From: Verrucomicrobiales bacterium
GTDB taxonomy: Bacteria; Verrucomicrobiota; Verrucomicrobiia; Limisphaerales; UBA11358
Length of the DNA: 64,000 bases
Direction: 5' to 3'
Assembly (NCBI GenBank): GCA_028712475.1
Contig: JAQTQB010000013.1
Location: 1 to 64,000, forward strand
Below, piece by piece: positions 1 through 10,764 of the stretch; the stretch's first letter is position 1, and every line of letters starts with the position of its first letter. The translations under genes were made by a program, and so were the position numbers. The notes beneath the pieces were generated by a model that saw only the letters and a program-made list of their open reading frames with translations, was not told the DNA's origin and did not search any database.

Positions 1-35
1 GGCCAATGCCAGAGGGAAACGAACTCGTCCGCGCC

Positions 36-67
36 ACTGTGCTGCCGCCTGCAGGCGGCAGCACAGT
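36..67. repeat. Perfect 32-bp palindrome
   Basis: Positions 36-67 are fully self-complementary around a central CTGCAG, with CTGCCGCC / GGCGGCAG arms. In RNA this would fold into a strong hairpin. No T-run follows it, so it is not an obvious intrinsic terminator. It probably belongs to the interspersed palindromes seen elsewhere in the window. Positions 68-121 hold nothing recognisable. Confidence 0.7.
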
Positions 68-121
68 CCCATCTTCCCAAGCCAATACTTCCTGACAAGG
101 TTAGACGGAAATTCAGATACA

Positions 122-144
122 AGAGGGCCGGGGTGAGGAGTCGA
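122..144. repeat. Left 23-bp inverted repeat bracketing the first gene
   Basis: These 23 bases are the exact reverse complement of positions 2751-2773. The core is GGCCGGGGTGAGGAG, the arm of the hairpin repeat family found at many sites in the window. The two copies face each other on either side of the gene at 199-2748. Confidence 0.85.
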
Positions 145-198
145 GACAGCCGAGCACGAAGATTGCGGACAAGCAATGATTGCAATTAGAATCTGGTC

Positions 199-2748
199 AT
201 GCCGTTCACAGTATTTGCCAGAGCCAGACCGATCAGAACCGCCTTCTTGTTAAATGAGGTGGCGGGATTCGATGCAGTATGTGATGGCTTGGTGAGATGG
301 GGCAATGACTTTTGGGGTGGCCGTCGAAGTGTTGTAGCCTTGCTCGGAAAAGATGGAACAATTGACCCCGAGATTTGGCAGGAGTTGGTTCGATTTGATC
401 CCGACCGCGTCAATTTGCTTACTCCCGTCTCCGAAGAACTCTTGGTTAAGATAGATGCAGAATTGTCTCCGTGGCACATCTCGCAGTCAAAAGACCGCGA
501 GGATGCGGGCACGGCAGATGTGGAAAGCGGGGTGAGCATCGAAGCGCCCGGTGTTCGGATTCCGCCGACGAAACAGGTTCTTGACGCGTTCCCAAATCGC
601 CCGTTGTTGATCTTTGGATTTACCAAAGATTGCCCAAACCAATTGCGGCGGTTCATCCACCGCAATCTCGGAGCTTATCAGCAGTGGTTCGACTTACAGA
701 TTGGCAAACCGCGTCCGTATGGCTGGATGGAAGACATGCTTGCCAAAGCTTCGGTCGAACATGTCTTAATCAGCGACCTGCAATCTTTGTGCGCTGCGAT
801 GGAACAGATTTCAGGAACACCGCCGCGACCGAACTGGAGGCCACCGCGCTCATTTACCACACCTTGTGAATTATCTGGCGCTCACCTTTCGCCTCATTTT
901 TGGCCGCGTGGCGCATTCGGACATTTGTATCGTGTTGTTGTCGGGTCAACGCTTCAGGATTTCCTTTTGTATTGGCGGAGTTGTTTGAATGAAGGCGACG
1001 GAGCTTGGGACGCCCCATACCGGCATTGCTTGTGGATACCGACCGAGCTGGTTCGGGAGGATGCCTTCGTCGCAGCACTTAAAAACTGGCTCTACCACTT
1101 CACAGGCCAGGCAAGCAGTGGCAGTCGAACGGTTGAAGTGACAAGCGCCTCACTGACTGCTGATGATCTTTCGCCATTGATAAACGCTTGTCGCTCCGGG
1201 AATGTTCGCGTCCCAACACAATTCACAAAAGCCGAAGACGTAGAAGTGCGGTGGAGGAACGAACGAGCAAGAAACGGCACGGAAGTGAGGCGGATTGGTG
1301 TGCTCAACGGAGACAATGCACAACGTCTCGTCGCCGTTGAGCGAGCACAGGCTTGGGAGTTGCAGCCACCCAAAGCGATTCAATCTGAAGCGGCGATGGG
1401 AACATGGGCAGTGGATGTCCAGATTGAGCGCGAAGCCAGAGAAGGAGGAATCCAAGGGCAAGATTGGTGGTTTCTGCCTCGCAATAGTGGTCGTGGGCTT
1501 GTTGCTTCGATGTTTCGTGCGCCGTCCCGTATTTCCCGCAACGGCCTGTTTACAATCCAGATTGAGCGGGCATCTGTTTGGCCGGGATCGCAACCGCCAC
1601 CTCGACTTCAATTGCAGTTACCAGACGACCGCGATGTGGTGAGGGGTCTCTTGCTGATTCAGCGAGAAACTTGGTTTGACTATTCTGATGCAAGGCGTGA
1701 ACGCCTTCTTGTCAAACCGGCCGTGACCAACATGGAAATCTCCGATGCGGGCCGGAAACTCCGGGGCTTGATTGGATTATTCGGTGGTTTCTGGCGAGCG
1801 CGTGATTATTGGGAGCGGACTTTCTGGCGCGAGATGTTTTGCCAGATGGCGATGCGCGGAACGCGCTACGATTCCGGCATTCGCAGTAAAACCGAGCAGG
1901 CCATCCAAAAGGAACTCCAGAGACACGGTGTAGTCGCAAAGCAAAAGCCCGCCGAAGATATGGCGCAGAAAATAGCCCATCGGCTACTGAACGACGTAGC
2001 CGAACGCTATCGAGATGTCCCGTTGACATTTGCCGAAATGAAAGAGTTGAGGGCGCAGGCTGAGATTTCATTCAAAGCTAAACAGCAGGCCGACGGAACG
2101 AAGGCGATTCAATACTTGGCTGGCAACACCGTGGTTCACATGTCAGGCGTCGAGCCAGTAAGCGAAGAAAATCTGAAGGATGGCTTGGAGGAGTTAGTCG
2201 GGCTTGGTGTTTTTCGGATGGGAATGAATGTGTGTTGCCCACGATGCCGGCTGCAACATTGGTTGCGCACAGAAAATCTCCAACTATCCAGCCCTTGTCC
2301 AGGTTGTGGGTCGCCAATGCCCGTTATTCCTGAAACGGCTTGGAGTTATCGCCTGAACCCTCTCATTCATCACTGCGTTAATCAAAACGTTCTGGCGGTG
2401 TGGCAAGCACTGCAAGAAGTGTCGCACCGGCTTGGCTCATTCTTTTTTGCGCCAAGCTCAGAATTGCAATTCGCACAACCCATAAACGGAAAGCAGAAGA
2501 AAGAAATAGACGTGCTTTGCGTGACTGATGGCGAGTTGCTGCTTGGCGAAGTGAAAACTGGCCCGCTGGCTGAATCAGATTTCAAGGAGTTTGCTGCCTT
2601 TGTTGTTGCCATACGCCCTGAGCAAGCCGCCATTTTTGTCGAGTCAGAATACTTCGATGAGCGGGCGCAAAAATGGTTTTTTAATTTCCAGCGAGAACTC
2701 AAATCGTGCGGAGTTCAAGGTCAGGTGTTTTGTTTGACCAACTACTGA
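199..2748 (+). CDS. Large hypothetical protein with zinc ribbon and C-terminal PD-(D/E)XK-like nuclease domain
   Basis: 849 residues with no family recognised over the first 650. A zinc ribbon is visible as C680-x2-C683 with C700-x2-C703. About 65 residues later comes a restriction-nuclease-like core: hydrophobic strand, E769-I-D771, a short turn, then G-E784-V-K786-T-G, which fits the D...(E)xK signature. A DNA-cleaving role in defence or mobility is therefore plausible but inferred. A stop codon at 187-189 lies in frame just upstream, so ATG 199 is the first good start. No obvious Shine-Dalgarno is seen. The gene stands alone between perfect 23-bp inverted repeats (122-144 and 2751-2773). 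A partner gene could lie left of the window. It could also be a degenerate helicase-nuclease remnant, but no Walker motifs are seen. Confidence 0.7.
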   Translation: MPFTVFARARPIRTAFLLNEVAGFDAVCDGLVRWGNDFWGGRRSVVALLGKDGTIDPEIWQELVRFDPDRVNLLTPVSEELLVKIDAELSPWHISQSKDREDAGTADVESGVSIEAPGVRIPPTKQVLDAFPNRPLLIFGFTKDCPNQLRRFIHRNLGAYQQWFDLQIGKPRPYGWMEDMLAKASVEHVLISDLQSLCAAMEQISGTPPRPNWRPPRSFTTPCELSGAHLSPHFWPRGAFGHLYRVVVGSTLQDFLLYWRSCLNEGDGAWDAPYRHCLWIPTELVREDAFVAALKNWLYHFTGQASSGSRTVEVTSASLTADDLSPLINACRSGNVRVPTQFTKAEDVEVRWRNERARNGTEVRRIGVLNGDNAQRLVAVERAQAWELQPPKAIQSEAAMGTWAVDVQIEREAREGGIQGQDWWFLPRNSGRGLVASMFRAPSRISRNGLFTIQIERASVWPGSQPPPRLQLQLPDDRDVVRGLLLIQRETWFDYSDARRERLLVKPAVTNMEISDAGRKLRGLIGLFGGFWRARDYWERTFWREMFCQMAMRGTRYDSGIRSKTEQAIQKELQRHGVVAKQKPAEDMAQKIAHRLLNDVAERYRDVPLTFAEMKELRAQAEISFKAKQQADGTKAIQYLAGNTVVHMSGVEPVSEENLKDGLEELVGLGVFRMGMNVCCPRCRLQHWLRTENLQLSSPCPGCGSPMPVIPETAWSYRLNPLIHHCVNQNVLAVWQALQEVSHRLGSFFFAPSSELQFAQPINGKQKKEIDVLCVTDGELLLGEVKTGPLAESDFKEFAAFVVAIRPEQAAIFVESEYFDERAQKWFFNFQRELKSCGVQGQVFCLTNY

Positions 2749-2750
2749 AT

Positions 2751-2796
2751 TCGACTCCTCACCCCGGCCCTCTCCTCGTTCGGCGAGGAGAGGGAG
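2751..2796. repeat. Right inverted repeat plus GGAGAGGG-type hairpin
   Basis: It starts 2 bases after the stop codon of the preceding gene. Positions 2751-2773 mirror 122-144 exactly. Positions 2768-2795 form a tight hairpin with CCCTCTCCTCG / CGAGGAGAGGG arms, followed by AATTTTTT, so it may also act as a terminator for the gene. Confidence 0.8.
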
Positions 2797-2817
2797 AATT
2801 TTTTGTGGGACGTTTAC

Positions 2818-2875
2818 CCAGGGTATTCGATGCGCTCAAACCCTGGGCTAATATCTTTTGCCCCGTTGGGGCAAG
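2818..2875. repeat. Double-stem interspersed repeat (CCCAGGGT / ACCCTGGG)
   Basis: Two adjacent small stems: CCCAGGGT pairing with ACCCTGGG, then TTGCCCC pairing with GGGGCAA. The compact two-stem form with a short linker looks like a mobile intergenic repeat, not a gene. The whole stretch 2797-3068 between the first gene and gcvP holds repeats only. Confidence 0.5.
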
Positions 2876-2978
2876 TCAGTTTCCGCCTTCGTCAGACTTC
2901 GGCGCGATAAGTTGGCTTCGCGGCCTTTGCAGGCTGCCACCAAGCGGCGCAGCAGCGCCGCCCTACCGGAAATTAAAT

Positions 2979-3067
2979 TCGTGTTAATTCGCGAAATTCG
3001 TGTCTATCAGTTTGGGACTCGTGGAACTCATCCCTCCGAATCCGTGTTTCATCCGTGTAAATCTGTG
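2979..3067. repeat. Degenerate 'AATTCGTG / ATCCGTG' direct repeats
   Basis: Short direct repeats (TTCGTG, ATTCGCG, ATCCGTG) occur several times in this AT-richer stretch just downstream of gcvP. Related fragments occur at about 6085-6120, 15690-15830 and 49637-49660. No coding potential or conserved structure is evident. Confidence 0.4.
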
Positions 3068-3068
3068 G

Positions 3069-6029
3069 CTACGAATAGTTCTCCATCCCCACACAGGAGC
3101 AGACCGGATTGCGGTCGCCGAAGACGTTGTCCACGCGGGCGACGGGCGGCCAGAATTTGTAGTCGTGCAGGCTCTTGGCCGGGAACGCTGCGGCTTCGCG
3201 GCTGTAAGGACGATTCCAATTGTCGCTGGCAATCTGGTCGGCGGTGTGCGGGGCGTTCTTGAGCAGATTGTTTTTCGCGTCGGCTGCGCCAGTTTCCACG
3301 GCGGTCATTTCGGTGTGGATGGAGATCATCGCGTCGCAGAAACGGTCGAGTTCGTATTCGGATTCGCTTTCGGTGGGTTCGACCATGAGCGTGCCGGCGA
3401 CGGGCCACGAGAGCGTGGGCGCGTGAAAGCCGTAATCCATCAGGCGCTTGGCGACGTCCTCGGCGGTGGTGGCCTTGAACGCACGCAGGTCGAGGATGCA
3501 TTCGTGCGCCACCAAGCAACACCCTCTCCCCCCCAAACCCCTCCTCTCCGGGTCTTCCGGATCGGGAGAGGGGGAGGCATTGGGGGGGAGAGGGTCTGAA
3601 TATCTCCCGTTGCTGCGGTAAAGCGTGGGGAAATGTTTTTCGAGGCGCTTGGAAATGTAATTCGCGTTGAGGATGGCGAACTTGGTGGCTTCGGTGAGTC
3701 CGTCCGCGCCCATCATCGCGATATACATCCACGAGATGGTGAGAATGCTCGCGCTGCCCCACGGCGCGGCACTGACGGCGCCGATGGGGCTTTCGCCGCC
3801 GAGATTGACGACGTTGTGCCCGGGCAAGAACTCCACGAGATGTTCCGCCACGCCAATCGGTCCGACGCCCGGGCCGCCGCCGCCGTGTGGAATGCAGAAA
3901 GTTTTGTGCAGGTTTAGATGGCAGACGTCCGCGCCGATGAAGCCGGGGCTGGTGAGGCCGACTTGCGCGTTCATGTTCGCGCCGTCCATGTAAACCTGGC
4001 CGCCGGCGGCGTGAATGATTTCACAAATCTCGCGGATGGTTTCCTCGAACACGCCGTGCGTGGACGGATAGGTGATCATCAGGCACGAGAGATCGGCCTT
4101 GTGCGCCTCGGCTTTCGCGCGCAGGTCGGCGACGTCAATATTGCCGTTGGTGTCGCAGGCGACGGCGACGACTTTCATGCCGGCCATGACGGCGCTGGCG
4201 GGGTTCGTGCCGTGCGCGGAGGTGGGAATCAAACACACGTTGCGATGCGCGTCGCCGCGCGATTCGTGATACGCGCGGATGACAAGCAACCCGGCGTATT
4301 CGCCCTGCGAACCGGCGTTGGGCTGGAGCGAAATGCCGGCGAACCCGGTGATTTCGGCGAGCCAGGTTTCGAGTTGCTCAAACAGCTTTTGGTAACCGCG
4401 CGTCTGTTTGATGGGCGCGAACGGATGAATCTTCGCGAACTCCGGCCACGAGACGGGGAACATCTCGGCGGCGGCATTGAGCTTCATGGTGCATGAGCCG
4501 AGCGGAATCATCGAGGCCGTGAGCGAGAGGTCACGCGATTCGAGGCGCTTGATGTAGCGCAGCATCTCGGTCTCGGAATGGTAGCGGTTGAAGACGGGGT
4601 GCTTCAAGAAGTCCAAGGTCCGAAGTCCAACGTCCAAGGTCTTTGCGGGTAGGTCGCCGATGGCAAATGAGAGCGGTTTGTTGCCGTTGAAAACTTCAAG
4701 AATTCCGATGACGTCGGCAGCGCTCGTCGCTTCATCCAACGAGATGCCAACGGTGGCTTCATCAATAACACGGAAATTCATCCGGCGCTCCTCCGCTAGA
4801 CGAATGAGGTCCGTGGCGCGTTTGTCACCAAGGTTAATCGCAAGGGTGTCGAAAAACTTTGGACTTTGGACATTGGACTTTGGACAACCAACGCCGTAGC
4901 CAAGTTTTTCCAAGCCCGTCGCCAAAATGCCCGTGAGCCTGTTGACGCGAGCGGCGATGGCTTTCAAGCCTTCCGCGCCGTGATAGCAGGCGTAAAGCGA
5001 GGCCATGTTGGCGAGCAACGCCTGGGCTGTGCAGATGTTGCTGGTAGCTTTCTCGCGGCGGATGTGTTGCTCGCGCGTGCCGAGCGCGAGGCGCAATGCG
5101 GGTTTGCCGCGTGCATCCTTGGACACGCCGACGATGCGTCCGGGCATCTGGCGTTTGAATTCATCGCGCGTGGCGAAGAACGCGGCGTGTGGTCCGCCGT
5201 AACCGAGCGGCACACCGAAACGTTGCGCGCTGCCGACGGCGATGTCCGCGCCAAATTCGCCGGGCGGCTTGATGAGCGTGAGTGCCAGCAAATCCGTCGC
5301 GACCGTGACCATCGCTCCGGCGGCGTGGGCTTTCTCAACGAACGGCGCGTAATCGTGAATCGCGCCAAACGTGTCGGGATATTGCATCAATGTGCCGAAG
5401 ACCTGTTCCGTGAACGCGAATGTTTCGTGATTTCCGACGATCACTTCGATCTTGAGCGCGTGGGCGCGGCTGCGGACGACTTCGATGGTCTGCGGATGGC
5501 AGGCTTCAGAGATGAAGAAAATGCTGCGGCCATCTTTGAGCCGATGCGACATCGTCATGGCTTCAGCAGCCGCAGTAGCTTCATCGAGCATGGAGGCGTT
5601 GGCTATGTCGAGCGCGGTGAGTTCCATCACCATCGTCTGGAAATTCAGCAGCGCTTCGAGACGGCCCTGGGAAATCTCGGCCTGATAGGGCGTGTATTGC
5701 GTATACCAGCCGGGATTTTCGAGGACGTTGCGCTGGATGACGGGCGGCGTGATGGTATCGTAGTAGCCCTGGCCGATGAACGAGCGGAAGACTTTGTTCT
5801 CGCTGGCGACATGGCGGAGTTCGGCCAAAGCTTCAAATTCGCTGCGTGCGGCGGGCAGGTTTAATTTTTTGCCGAGGCGGATTTTTTCCGGGACGGCGGC
5901 GTCAATCAGTTCGTCCAAATCTTTATGGCCAAGGAGGGCGAGCATCTCGCTCGTTTCAGCGGCGTTCGGGCCGATATGGCGGCGGACAAACTGGTCGGGG
6001 TGGGACAAAAAGTTTTGTGTCAAAGACAT
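3069..6029 (-). CDS. gcvP: Glycine dehydrogenase (decarboxylating), P-protein of the glycine cleavage system
   Basis: PLP-dependent decarboxylation of glycine with transfer of the aminomethyl group to lipoyl H-protein. The reading is 986 residues from the Met at 6029, which opens the conserved start with FVRRHIGP. An upstream in-frame Met at 6131 only adds translated repeat sequence. Both halves of a fused P-protein are present, and the PLP lysine lies in NLHKTF (about K709) before a glycine-rich loop. The protein is somewhat longer than the usual 950-960 because three repeats are embedded in frame: a hairpin of about 28 residues (3522-3603) and two heptamer arrays (4609-4642, 4856-4888). No other gcv genes are adjacent and no glycine riboswitch is seen upstream. 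Whether the interrupted protein is active is unknown. Confidence 0.95.
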   Translation of the reverse strand: MSLTQNFLSHPDQFVRRHIGPNAAETSEMLALLGHKDLDELIDAAVPEKIRLGKKLNLPAARSEFEALAELRHVASENKVFRSFIGQGYYDTITPPVIQRNVLENPGWYTQYTPYQAEISQGRLEALLNFQTMVMELTALDIANASMLDEATAAAEAMTMSHRLKDGRSIFFISEACHPQTIEVVRSRAHALKIEVIVGNHETFAFTEQVFGTLMQYPDTFGAIHDYAPFVEKAHAAGAMVTVATDLLALTLIKPPGEFGADIAVGSAQRFGVPLGYGGPHAAFFATRDEFKRQMPGRIVGVSKDARGKPALRLALGTREQHIRREKATSNICTAQALLANMASLYACYHGAEGLKAIAARVNRLTGILATGLEKLGYGVGCPKSNVQSPKFFDTLAINLGDKRATDLIRLAEERRMNFRVIDEATVGISLDEATSAADVIGILEVFNGNKPLSFAIGDLPAKTLDVGLRTLDFLKHPVFNRYHSETEMLRYIKRLESRDLSLTASMIPLGSCTMKLNAAAEMFPVSWPEFAKIHPFAPIKQTRGYQKLFEQLETWLAEITGFAGISLQPNAGSQGEYAGLLVIRAYHESRGDAHRNVCLIPTSAHGTNPASAVMAGMKVVAVACDTNGNIDVADLRAKAEAHKADLSCLMITYPSTHGVFEETIREICEIIHAAGGQVYMDGANMNAQVGLTSPGFIGADVCHLNLHKTFCIPHGGGGPGVGPIGVAEHLVEFLPGHNVVNLGGESPIGAVSAAPWGSASILTISWMYIAMMGADGLTEATKFAILNANYISKRLEKHFPTLYRSNGRYSDPLPPNASPSPDPEDPERRGLGGRGCCLVAHECILDLRAFKATTAEDVAKRLMDYGFHAPTLSWPVAGTLMVEPTESESEYELDRFCDAMISIHTEMTAVETGAADAKNNLLKNAPHTADQIASDNWNRPYSREAAAFPAKSLHDYKFWPPVARVDNVFGDRNPVCSCVGMENYS
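3522..3603. repeat. Hairpin repeat embedded in gcvP
   Basis: An 80-bp inverted repeat with ACCCTCTCCCCCC and GGGGGGAGAGGGT outer arms and a second inner stem. It is open in the gcvP frame and encodes a Pro/Gly/Arg-rich insert at about residues 809-836. It is a variant of the hairpin family found intergenically elsewhere. Confidence 0.8.
4609..4642. repeat. Heptamer array (GTCCAAG-type) inside gcvP
   Basis: About four and a half tandem 7-bp units of GTCCAAG / GTCCGAA / GTCCAAC. Read on the minus strand it adds an in-frame peptide containing [11 protein letters not shown]. It has the opposite orientation to the array at 4856-4888 in the same gene. Confidence 0.8.
4856..4888. repeat. Heptamer array (GGACTTT-type) inside gcvP
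   Basis: Tandem GGACTTT, GGACATT, GGACTTT, GGACAAC units. On the minus strand it encodes an in-frame [13 protein letters not shown] insert at about residue 385 of GcvP. It is the same family as 4609-4642, read from the other strand. Confidence 0.8.
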
Positions 6030-6195
6030 TCGCTGAAAATAAAGTTCGCGCGGGAAAAAAGCGAGTTGGATTTGTTTTTCAACCGCTGATGAACGCGAAT
6101 TGACGCTGATAAATTTCCGGCGCACACTCAACTAAACGATTGCTTGAAGCTTACTCAACCGATATATTGCGGCTGTCTGAATCGTTCGTTTCACC

Positions 6196-6795
6196 ATGCC
6201 ATTTTCATTTTCCCATCGCAAAGCCACGCAAGCGCTGAATTTTATGGCGCGGCAGGCGGGCGGCAGCATCCACAAGTTGAAGGCGCTGAAGCTGGTTTAT
6301 TTTGCGGATCGTTATCACTTGCGCCGCTTCGGGCGTCCGGTCATCGGCGACGAGTATCTGGCCATGGAATATGGCCCGGTGCCGTCGAACACCAAGGACA
6401 TCGCGGAGATCAGTGATTTTCTGGGCAAGGAAGAACGTGAGTATGCCACGGCGTTCATCCGCCCGAATGAACATCATTCCTACCGTTCGGAGCGCGTGGT
6501 GGAGGAGAAGGTGTTTTCAGAAAGCGACCGCGAGGCGCTGGCCTGGGCGTGGAAAATGTTCGGACACATCGCGCGTTTTGACCTCGCCAAATTGACGCAT
6601 GAGTATCCTGAATGGAACCGGCACGAGGCGGCGTTGCAGGCCAAACTGGTTTCGCGTGCGCCAATGAATTACCGGGATTTTTTGGAAGACCCGCCCAAGG
6701 GATTCGAGCCATGTCATCCGCTTACCAAAGAAACGCGGGAGGCCGTGGCCGAGGGCATCGGCGAGATGGCGGACTTTGAACGCTCATGGCGTTAA
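6196..6795 (+). CDS. Panacea-domain (DUF4065/SocA-like) antitoxin
   Basis: 199 residues. The N-terminus has the Panacea signature: a helix ending in LNFMARQ, then KLKALKLVYFADRYHL and a YGPVPS motif at about residues 57-62. Panacea proteins are antitoxins that pair with unrelated toxins, and SocA is an adaptor antitoxin. The gene starts about 165 bp upstream of, and divergent from, gcvP, and is followed after 6 bp by a 142-residue gene. This gives the usual compact antitoxin-toxin order. The role in neutralising the partner is inferred from family and context. Confidence 0.8.
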   Translation: MPFSFSHRKATQALNFMARQAGGSIHKLKALKLVYFADRYHLRRFGRPVIGDEYLAMEYGPVPSNTKDIAEISDFLGKEEREYATAFIRPNEHHSYRSERVVEEKVFSESDREALAWAWKMFGHIARFDLAKLTHEYPEWNRHEAALQAKLVSRAPMNYRDFLEDPPKGFEPCHPLTKETREAVAEGIGEMADFERSWR

Positions 6796-6801
6796 CGGGT
6801 C

Positions 6802-7230
6802 ATGGCAAGCGAAGCCCTGCCAATGGAATTGCGGCTCGGTCTGCGGGCGGGGAGCGTTTATTATTTTCAAAGCCGTGAGTTAAGCTCCGGCCAGCCGCAT
6901 TTCTTCATCGTCGTCAATCGCGATCCCATCGGCACCCGGCTGCTGCTCCTGACGATCGTGACTTCCAAGGTGGACAAGGTGCGCATCCGCAACCACGAGC
7001 GGCCTCATACCGTCGTGGAAATTTCGCCGAAGGAATACGACGAGTTCAAAGCATTGTCGGCGGTGGATTGCAATGTGGTTCTGGAAAAATCGCTTTCGGA
7101 ACTGGCGGGTTTGGTGAGGCGCAAGGAAGTCCGCTATCATAAAGATTTGTCGCCGGAAGTTTTCGCCAAAATAAAGGCGGCGGTTTTAGCCAGTTCGCTG
7201 GTGGCGGATGAACTCAAATTGCTGCTTTGA
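6802..7230 (+). CDS. Putative toxin partner of the Panacea antitoxin
   Basis: 142 residues, starting 6 bp after the Panacea gene. The N-terminal half (GSVYYF, then PHFFIVVN, then LLLLTIVTS) has the beta-strand rhythm of a PemK/MazF-like or related small-barrel toxin. The C-terminal third is helical (about residues 108-142). Family membership is uncertain and no catalytic residues can be assigned with confidence. Toxin function is inferred mainly from the tight pairing. Confidence 0.55.
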   Translation: MASEALPMELRLGLRAGSVYYFQSRELSSGQPHFFIVVNRDPIGTRLLLLTIVTSKVDKVRIRNHERPHTVVEISPKEYDEFKALSAVDCNVVLEKSLSELAGLVRRKEVRYHKDLSPEVFAKIKAAVLASSLVADELKLLL

Positions 7231-7288
7231 TATTTAATGGTCGACCGGAGAAACTTTTGTAACAGCCGGGTTCCGATTGGCAAGATAA

Positions 7289-9937
<2,649 letters not shown>

Positions 9938-9981
9938 AATTAGGATTTGACAATGTGGTCACACGTGACTACTTTGGATGC

Positions 9982-10302
9982 ATGAAAGCAAAGAAGCCAG
10001 TAACATACAAGTTGAGCAAGCGTTCTGAACCGTCGGTGCTGCGCGATGCTGTTGTGGCGGAGTGGGGGCGCGTGGTCACTGTTCGCGATGCCAAGGCTCA
10101 CCTGTCGGCGTTGCTGGAGTGGGTGGCGGCTGGTCATGAGTTGACCATCACCAGCGACGGTGAGCCGAAGGCCAAATTGATCAAAGCCCAGGCGCGCGAG
10201 CGCGGCATAGTGTTTCAAGGCATGGGTGATTACCTGATGAAACAGCCGATTCATGCCGGGTCGGCTGATGAGGCGGTCAACTGGACTCGCGGCGAATGGT
10301 GA
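9982..10302 (+). CDS. Phd/YefM-type antitoxin
   Basis: 106 residues from ATG 9982 (9955 is an alternative upstream start). The family motif is VTVRDAKAHLSALLEWVAAG followed by ITSDGEPKAKL, the typical DNA-binding N-terminal fold of prevent-host-death antitoxins. It overlaps the PIN toxin that follows, which implies translational coupling. It would bind and silence the toxin and repress its own promoter, as is known for the family. Confidence 0.85.
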   Translation: MKAKKPVTYKLSKRSEPSVLRDAVVAEWGRVVTVRDAKAHLSALLEWVAAGHELTITSDGEPKAKLIKAQARERGIVFQGMGDYLMKQPIHAGSADEAVNWTRGEW

Positions 10303-10751
10303 TGTATCTGGACTCGGCCATTATTGTGAAGCTGCTCGTGCGGGAACACGACAGCGCGTGGTTTGAAAAAAATCTGACGGGGCATCGCTTCGAAACTTCG
10401 GAGCTTGCCCTGTCAGAAGTGTCCGGGGCGCTGCTTTTCAAGGAGCGCCAGACAGAGATTATTCCGGCGGAGCGCGTCCGCGCGATGGAGAAATTTTTTT
10501 CAATGGTTGAAGAGGAAGCCATTGTGCTCCAGCCGTTGAACCGTAAAGTGCTCGAACGCGCCCGCGCGATTCAACTGGCGTGTCATCCGAATGTTCCGTT
10601 ACGCACGCTGGACGCCCTCCATGTCGCCACCTGCGATTTGCATCATGGCGGAGTGCTCGCAGCCACCGATCGGCGGATGCGTGCGGCGTGCGCCCAGATT
10701 GGCATTGCCTTGCTGCCGGCAAAGCCAGAAGACGTGACCGCAGCCAAATAA
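10296..10751 (+). CDS. PIN-domain ribonuclease toxin (VapC-like)
   Basis: 151 residues. The PIN fold starts with MYLDSAIIVKLL carrying the first acidic residue, continues with SELALSEVSGAL (second acidic residue), and ends with RTLDALHVATC and AATDRRM carrying the remaining acidic residues. Two starts are possible: ATG 10296, or ATG 10302 within a TGATG overlap with the antitoxin stop. The module sits exactly between gyrB and gyrA on the same strand with only 13 bp to gyrA, so transcription may read through all four genes. Confidence 0.85.
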   Translation: MVMYLDSAIIVKLLVREHDSAWFEKNLTGHRFETSELALSEVSGALLFKERQTEIIPAERVRAMEKFFSMVEEEAIVLQPLNRKVLERARAIQLACHPNVPLRTLDALHVATCDLHHGGVLAATDRRMRAACAQIGIALLPAKPEDVTAAK

Positions 10752-10764
10752 GAATTTACCAATC

